Positions 58,601-64,000 of a DNA stretch of 64,000 nucleotides are shown piece by piece. This DNA comes from Enoplolaimus lenunculus. Taxonomy: Eukaryota; Nematoda; Enoplea; Enoplida; Thoracostomopsidae. Within the stretch, counting starts at the first letter, position 1. The number at the start of each line of letters is the position of its first letter. The notes beneath the pieces were generated by a model that worked only from the letters and a program-made list of their open reading frames with translations, searched no databases and had not been told where the DNA came from. The position numbers were made by a program, and so were the translations under genes. The stretch is from assembly GCA_030248215.1 (NCBI GenBank), contig JASANG010002067.1, positions 310,001-374,000 of the forward strand, read 5' to 3'.

Positions 58601-60867
58601 TTGGTGCTTTTTGTTTCTCTTTGATGCAACATTTATTGCAGATATATGCAGCGTACATTTCGAAACCTAACTTCTGATTAAAATCGTTTTTCATATATCA
58701 ATAAAACTACAAAACTTGTTTACAGATTTTTTGCCGGACTCAATCCCAGAAGTTTGTGACCACCCTTGCTGGCATACGCACCTTTTTAAATGTATAACAG
58801 CTCTGTAGTGTGTACAGTTTTATGTTTATCATCACGTGTTATCAAATGTTGATACTTAGTAAGATAGTAATTTCATTGTTATGTCCTTTTTTCAATAGAC
58901 AAATCATTCATCACCGTTTTTGTGCTTGCTGAAGCATTAGGACGTGATTTTCAATTTTTTCGTTTTTTTCCGTTTTTTCCGGTCGATTCAATTTGTCGGA
59001 CAAAACAAACCCTGATTTCTGGTTACCCGAGAACAGGGGAGTCTGGCGTGTCACTCGAGACCGCCAGTACCTATATTAGAGTGGTCGCTTCGCAAGCATC
59101 CCTAGTAACGCACCAAAAATATAGTTTCGAGTTAAAATTTCATTTAATGCAAAAATTGCGACGACTTATCGCTCGCTTCGCTCACTATTTTTTAATCTAG
59201 TCTGCCTGACGGTTGACTATCGGTTGTCTTATTAACCCTCGGATTCTTTATTAGTCCTTCCTAATGGCCCCTCGGTTATGGGCTTAACTTCTGACATTAT
59301 GTTCGACACCCCTTTGGAAAAATCGCTATACTTTACTATTTTTACCGTCCTGCGTTGTTCAGCACCGTACAACAACACTCCGTGACACAGAACAGTTTAT
59401 CGTAATCCTAAGATTGCTCCCTAAAAGCCCTGACTCTATACCTTAGAAGTAGCCATAACCCGTGTTTTCTTGTATCTCCATCCGAGTCCCAAGGCAAATC
59501 GTTCAACGTAAACAACGTTGATCCATTGCTATCGTTCACACGAACGTCATCCAATCCAGGCCGGTAATGCAAGTTAATTGCTTTTCGTATATTTTCCCGC
59601 AGACGTGCTACACTGGCACTTAACACTGTCGCTGTCGCTGTTGTTCCACCTCCACTGCCAGCGTTTGACTTTCTTGAATCTTTGCCGATGGACGCAAATA
59701 CAGTTGGTTGTTGCGGATCAATCAGTATTAAACCGTCGAAACTGCTCAGACTTTAAAACAGTTTATTTTTATTAAAATGGTATTTGATTGAAAATTAACC
59801 TTGAACGTAGTTAGCGTATTACTCGAATGACAGCAATCTCATGTAAAGGTTTTTATCAGCGAGAGTAGCGAGCAAGAAAAACTTTATGTCAGTATTAAAT
59901 GTGTCGTGCTTTCTCGTTTGTTTAGACATTTAATGGATATATCCATCCTATCTCCCTTGCATCAAGCGCTTTCCCTAATCGGCCCATATAAAGATCAGAG
60001 GCGGAACGTTTTTCTGTTGGACTGGTAAAATTAAGCTTGAGCTATAGGCTAATTTCTTTGCTTAGGATTAGGCTTAGACACAGCTCATTCTTACGCTTAG
60101 GCTAAGGCTTAGACTTAGCAACATGCTTATACTACGGTGCCGCCCCTGTTCTATACGCTGGTTCCATAATCATTACCTTAGGCACAGAATATTTCGTGGC
60201 GTCCGCGGATCGCTATCTTTACGAAAAAACCATGAAGTCAAATTTGTTTTGCGTGAAATTTCACTCGATACCGTTAACGTCCAGCCAGCAATCCATAAGT
60301 CGTGTAGAACTTGAGCTGCAATTTTTCGCAGCGCAATTGCATCGTGCTTGCCACCACAATTGTCGTAAGGCAACCCTGTCAAAGCATATATCTTTCAAAC
60401 AATGGCTAAAACGATCATAAGTGCGTCAATTTACATGTGTCTTATATTTTAGCTGCAGCAAATAATTGAACCCAAACTTCACGCATATGTATATATACGC
60501 ATATATATACGCATATATATATATATATAAATATATATATATAAGAAGCACATAGCTCATAGGGCACACCTGATAATTTGAAGGTCGCAGCACCAAAAAT
60601 GTAAGTCAGCGGTTCCATTTGATCCCGTTTCCAGTGTTTGAGTACAGCGCAACGAACGGTGTCCAACGTCGCTTCTGACGCATTGATAAAACAAATCCAG
60701 CCTGGTTTACGGTAGAACATACAAAAATATTCGGAATCAATTTGAAATTTCGAATGTATCCCTTCTCCTTCGTCATCGTCTTCGCTGTCTCCGCTTGGTG
60801 AACACGCTTTTCCATTTGACGCTAAGTCTGCGTTGTCACTGTTTGATCGACTATATTTATTACCCAT
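55610..60867 (-). CDS. uncharacterised protein with repeated GxPW/GW/SRK modules, predicted N-myristoylated
   Basis: Six exons on the minus strand: 60867-60570, 60375-60177, 59750-59442, 58781-58724, 57349-57161 and 56458-55610. Every junction phase agrees, giving 633 residues. The start MGNKYSRS fits the N-myristoyltransferase pattern. At least three repeats follow the order FKLxGxPW, a helix rich in Arg/Leu, GW, then SRK-like and hydrophobic strands: FKLSGLPYDN ... AGWTLTVSSEISRK; FTLNDLPWDS ... GWSQTSGIESGKK; EFKLGGNPW ... VGWRIILTADTCRRK. A fourth GW (RAGWTCLSCANVT) follows. The C-terminus is low-complexity (Gly run, then Ser/Thr and Pro-rich). The 58 bp exon is inferred from phase and from completing repeat 2. 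I know no function; membrane attachment is inferred from the N-terminus. Confidence 0.72.
57960..58460. repeat. transposon-derived fragments in an intron
   Basis: A T/A-rich block with repeated TTTTTCCGTTTTTTCC and GGAAAAAACCG lies near 57990-58070, and its reverse counterpart lies near 58950-58985. GTGGCGGATCCAGG (58196) and GTGGCGGACGCAGGG (58438) resemble each other and look like element ends. The plus-strand open frame at 58318-58500 belongs to this material. Confidence 0.4.
59981..60160 (+). mobile_element. MITE, TTAGGC-bearing family 1
   Basis: It starts GGCCCATATAAAGATCAGAG and GCGGAACGTTTTTCTG, carries several CTTAGGCT units and ends GTGCCGCCCCTGTTCTATAC. It lies in an intron, 17 bp from an exon border of the repeat-protein gene. 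Confidence 0.7.
60485..60545. repeat. AT-rich microsatellite (TATATACGCA / TATA)
   Basis: A short array of ATATATACGC units runs into (AT)n, just intronic of exon 1 of the repeat-protein gene. Confidence 0.85.
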
Positions 60868-61423
60868 TTTGTACTTTTTATTAAATTAACGGCCAAACGT
60901 TCAGTTAGTCTTTAATTCTATGTTTTCAATGCCGTGCTACGGTACTATGGATGCAATCATTTCACGTGTTTTACAATGCATCGTGATCAGTAATGTACGA
61001 CTTAACTTTGAAGTATATATTCTATACAAAGTTTACGGTTTTACATAACATTTGCATACCAGCAATCCTTAAATAAAAGTTATTGTTGAAATAAAGAACA
61101 ATTAAATCGCACAATTAAATGAATGATTGTTCAAAGTTGCTAGTGGCCTGTAATTTACGAATTTGGGCAAACGGTAAACTACGGCGTCTTTCTTATTAAC
61201 AATATATGATATTATGCACTGCTGTTGTTATCCATTGGTTGATTCTTTTATATATACTCCTCTCACAGTGTCTGGGAGTAAATGCATCCGTGTATTAAGC
61301 TGATGGTGTTTAAAACTATTATTTTTAACGCTGGACTCATTCGTTTAGACAGTGACCCCACAGATTAAATCCCTCAAAGTCCGATCGGAACAAAACAGGG
61401 TCTGTGTCAGCTGGAACCCGCTA

Positions 61424-61506
61424 TCCACATACACACACCGTTTCATACACCGCACTACACGCTATCCACATACACACACCGTTTCATACACCGCACTACA
61501 CGCTAC
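61424..61506. repeat. 39 bp tandem duplication
   Basis: Two identical units, each beginning CGCTATCCACATACACACAC and continuing through CGTTTCATACACCGCACTAC. Confidence 0.9.
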
Positions 61507-61779
61507 AAAGCAGATTTCATCGTCATTTCTCTGTTTACGGTACTCACGAAAGATTCTCGAAAAGTTGACTCTGTAATTGTGGAATCATGATATCAATGCA
61601 CAGATTTACAGCATGAAATACCCATTTTGCCGGAATTTTGAAGTCATTATTTTAGTTACCCAACCGTCTATTTCCAACGGAGGAGTCCATAATGATTTAT
61701 GTTTACCTGGCTTTGTTGCCAGTTGCCGGTAACAGCAATGGCTCATAATTACATAGCAGCGGGCTACTTCAAAAATCAT

Positions 61780-61930
61780 TCCGCAACACCTCCCCCAAAA
61801 AACATAGCCATGGCCAGAAGGATACCCACACCACAAAAGACTCCCCCACCGCACAACAAACCCCCCCCCGACCCCCCCCGCACCCCCCCCCACAAACCCC
61901 CTGACAGAAAGGAAAAAAAAAAAAAAATCC
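61780..61930. repeat. C-rich low-complexity tract
   Basis: Runs of CCCCC mixed with CACAC, followed by a poly-A run, end directly at the piggyBac TTAA target. It resembles the tract at 39509-39633. Confidence 0.8.
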
Positions 61931-61934
61931 TTAA

Positions 61935-64000
61935 CCCTCAATGGCCCGACAGTCTACATATGTAGACATAACCAGTTCGACAATTGATTGTTCGGCAGGT
62001 GCTATAGTTAAGAATCTATTGTTTAATTTCCATCGATAATTATTCTGTTATAGTAGTATAAAAAACTTATAGCATTGTGGGAACAAAAGTTTGCTGTACA
62101 GTGAGTCATATACCTATATAACCCGACCGTCTACATATGTAGACAGATGTTGATTTGATCATAGTTTGAGTTTTGACAAGAATTGGAACGTTTTGTTCTT
62201 ACACACGGTTTTGTATGGTGAGGTAAAGTCAGGGAAATGTCAGGTTTGCATAAATTATCTTTGACTGAGGTCGTACGACGTGTATTAGAACCAAGTGATT
62301 CAGAGACAGAAGATGACAAACCGGACGACAATAGTTCAAATGACGACTCAGAATCAGTTGAGTTAGGTCAATGCAGTAGTGAAGAGGCTGCTATTTATGA
62401 GCAAGATAGTGATGGTGAATTACAAAAACAATCGGACGCATCTAGTAGTGAGTTGAGCGATATGGACGAGACTTCTAGTGGAAGTAATGTGTTTTTGTCA
62501 GCGACGGGTGTTGAGTGGCATTCTACAACACCGCCTGTCCGTGTGTTAGCTAGAAATATAATTCGCTTTCGCGAAGGCACTGCAGTAAACCCTACAACAG
62601 AGTCACAAGCATTTTATCTTTATATAAACGAGCCCATTTTACATACAATTCAGCGACTCACTAGTAGGCGACTGCGGGCGCGCAATTTTTCAACGCTACC
62701 AATGTGCGAGCTGAAAGCTTGGCTTGGGGTGGTAAGCAGAGCTGGTGCAGATCGCGATAACATGTCTCCAGTGGCTTCACTATTCACCAAAAACGACAGC
62801 AGGCCCTTTTACCGCTGCGCGCTGTCAAAAAACAGAATGAAACAGTTGCTGGAAAATGTAACATTCGACAACAAACTGACTCGCCGGGAGCGTCAAAAAA
62901 GTGACAAAATGGCTGCTATACGAGATGTTTGGGACCTATTTCAGTCCAACTTACGTCTTCATTATATACCGTCCGAATCACTTACAGTAGATGAACAGCT
63001 CTACGGGTATAGAGGATATGCACCGGGGCGAGCGTACATGCCGGCGAAACCTGCTAAGTACGGCGTAAAAATATTCTGGCTTTGCGATGCTCGGAATGGA
63101 TATGCCCTAAAAGGAAATATTTATACAGGGCGTGAAGGCGAACGGGCCGTAGGGCTTGCTAAACGCATCGTAATGGATCTTATTCAACCATACTGTAACA
63201 CTCAGCGAAACATTTTCATGGACCGCTATTTCACATCCCATGAATTGGCTGTGGACCTATTACAAAGTGGGCTAACGTGCACAGGCACAATAATGGCAAA
63301 TCGCCGCAGCGTACCTCCGGTGCTAAAGTCAACAAAAGAACAAGAGGTCTATAGCACCCGATTTTTATGGGACCACAATAACCGCATAATGTTGGCGTCT
63401 TATTGTCCAAAGAAAAATAAAAATGTGCTATTACTAAGTTCAGTTCATGTGAAAAACGAAGTTTGCACCAGCAGAGAGGACAAAAAACCAGCAGTTATCT
63501 TGGATTATAATTTGGGAAAAGGCGGGGTTGATGTAATGGACTCTTGCATTGATGATTTTACCTGCAAACGCAAAACGAATCGTTATCCTCTAGTCTGCTT
63601 TTTCAATATGATTGATATTGCGTTGCACAACGCATTCATTGTCATGAAACTGAACGGATATCAAAAGTCACGCAATGTTTTCATGAAAAAAGTAGCCGAA
63701 CAACTAGCGCAAGACAATATGACCAAACGTTACAGTAGTGAAAAAATTTACGCAAAATCAAAGGATTCATTTATGGCTTACGGGCTGCCTCAAAAGCGAA
63801 ACGAACCTTCTACATCTGGTAAACCGACCAAATGTCAGGTCACAAGTTGTCGCAAATCTACGAGATTGAGCTGTTCGTCATGTGGAAAACGAGTGTGCAA
63901 GGACCACATGAATCGCACCATAACGTGCAACGACTGTGCTTAACTGGACAACGCGCCCGCAGTGGGAGGCTGGACGGGGAGCGGGTGGAACTCCGCCAGA
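61935..64000 (+). mobile_element. piggyBac transposon, left end and transposase (right end beyond window)
   Basis: TTAA at 61931-61934 is followed by CCCTCAATGGCCCGAC, a typical piggyBac CCC start. The 16 bp palindrome GTCTACATATGTAGAC occurs at 61952-61967 and 62129-62144, each time preceded by CCCGAC. The transposase frame is intact. The right end is not in the window. Confidence 0.9.
62237..63943 (+). CDS. piggyBac-family transposase, intact 568 residues
   Basis: One uninterrupted frame. The N-terminus is acidic (residues 19-82). The catalytic core has the DDD triad: D252 in LTVDEQLYGYRG, D329 in NIFMDRYFTS and D432 in GKGGVDVMD, with D435 following. The C-terminus is a Cys/His-rich domain (residues 533-567, CQVTSCRKSTRLSCSSCG ... 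CKDHMNRTITCNDC) that would bind the element ends. Length and motif spacing match active piggyBac enzymes, which cut and paste at TTAA without leaving a footprint. I see no damage, so the copy may be young and active. Expression is not shown. Confidence 0.95.
   Translation: MSGLHKLSLTEVVRRVLEPSDSETEDDKPDDNSSNDDSESVELGQCSSEEAAIYEQDSDGELQKQSDASSSELSDMDETSSGSNVFLSATGVEWHSTTPPVRVLARNIIRFREGTAVNPTTESQAFYLYINEPILHTIQRLTSRRLRARNFSTLPMCELKAWLGVVSRAGADRDNMSPVASLFTKNDSRPFYRCALSKNRMKQLLENVTFDNKLTRRERQKSDKMAAIRDVWDLFQSNLRLHYIPSESLTVDEQLYGYRGYAPGRAYMPAKPAKYGVKIFWLCDARNGYALKGNIYTGREGERAVGLAKRIVMDLIQPYCNTQRNIFMDRYFTSHELAVDLLQSGLTCTGTIMANRRSVPPVLKSTKEQEVYSTRFLWDHNNRIMLASYCPKKNKNVLLLSSVHVKNEVCTSREDKKPAVILDYNLGKGGVDVMDSCIDDFTCKRKTNRYPLVCFFNMIDIALHNAFIVMKLNGYQKSRNVFMKKVAEQLAQDNMTKRYSSEKIYAKSKDSFMAYGLPQKRNEPSTSGKPTKCQVTSCRKSTRLSCSSCGKRVCKDHMNRTITCNDCA

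Larger units (their letters stand above)
60868..61934. other. intergenic stretch
   Basis: No gene is seen between the start of the minus-strand repeat-protein gene and the piggyBac end. It contains a 39 bp tandem duplication (61424-61506) and a C-rich tract (61780-61930). A promoter for the minus-strand gene is expected just above 60867, but no clear motif stands out. Confidence 0.5.

Overview
The window looks like AT-rich nuclear DNA of an invertebrate animal. The genes are split by many introns with GT..AG borders, and acceptors are mostly TTTCAG, TTTAG or TTTAAAG. The recognisable proteins are metazoan or general eukaryotic families: an ankyrin/SOCS-box protein, HAP40, MED22, CACYBP and a multi-VWA protein. 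Most of the remaining sequence is DNA transposons, MITEs and SINEs. TTAGGC-like hexamers are common, but they lie inside dispersed repeats. They therefore do not by themselves place the species with nematodes; the phylum is left open.

Layout. 1-7.9 kb: no gene recognised, a 160 bp tandem duplication and MITE pieces. 7.9-10.4 kb (minus): a two-exon ASB-type gene. 10.4-17 kb: gene-poor, three copies of a TA-flanked MITE family, a 1.9 kb element with inverted ends, and one orphan exon-like frame. 17.1-23.2 kb (minus): MED22 followed 188 bp downstream by HAP40 (F8A), an operon-like head-to-tail pair. Their introns hold a Helentron-like element nested inside another copy of itself and an element with 5 bp target duplications. 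23.2-27.7 kb: tRNA-derived SINEs and a decayed coding-like stretch. 27.7-30.6 kb (plus): six-exon CACYBP. 30.6-39.3 kb: no gene recognised. 39.4-54.8 kb (plus): a gene for a protein with three von Willebrand A domains. The first visible exon is interrupted by a 3.3 kb insertion whose main part is a near-perfect 3 kb palindrome full of TTAGGC-like repeats. 55.6-60.9 kb (minus): six exons of a protein I cannot assign to a characterised family, with a myristoylation-type N-terminus and repeated GxPW / GW / SRK modules. 61.9 kb to the end (plus): the left end and intact 568-residue transposase of a piggyBac element that runs off the window.

The genes show no shared pathway. MED22 is a nuclear Mediator subunit and HAP40 the partner of huntingtin. 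CACYBP and the ASB protein both relate to ubiquitin ligases but are 18 kb apart on opposite strands. The VWA protein is probably extracellular. The strongest points for follow-up are the palindromic insertion that splits a host exon, the TTAGGC-laden MITE families, the self-nested Helentron-like element, the intact piggyBac transposase and the uncharacterised repeat protein.
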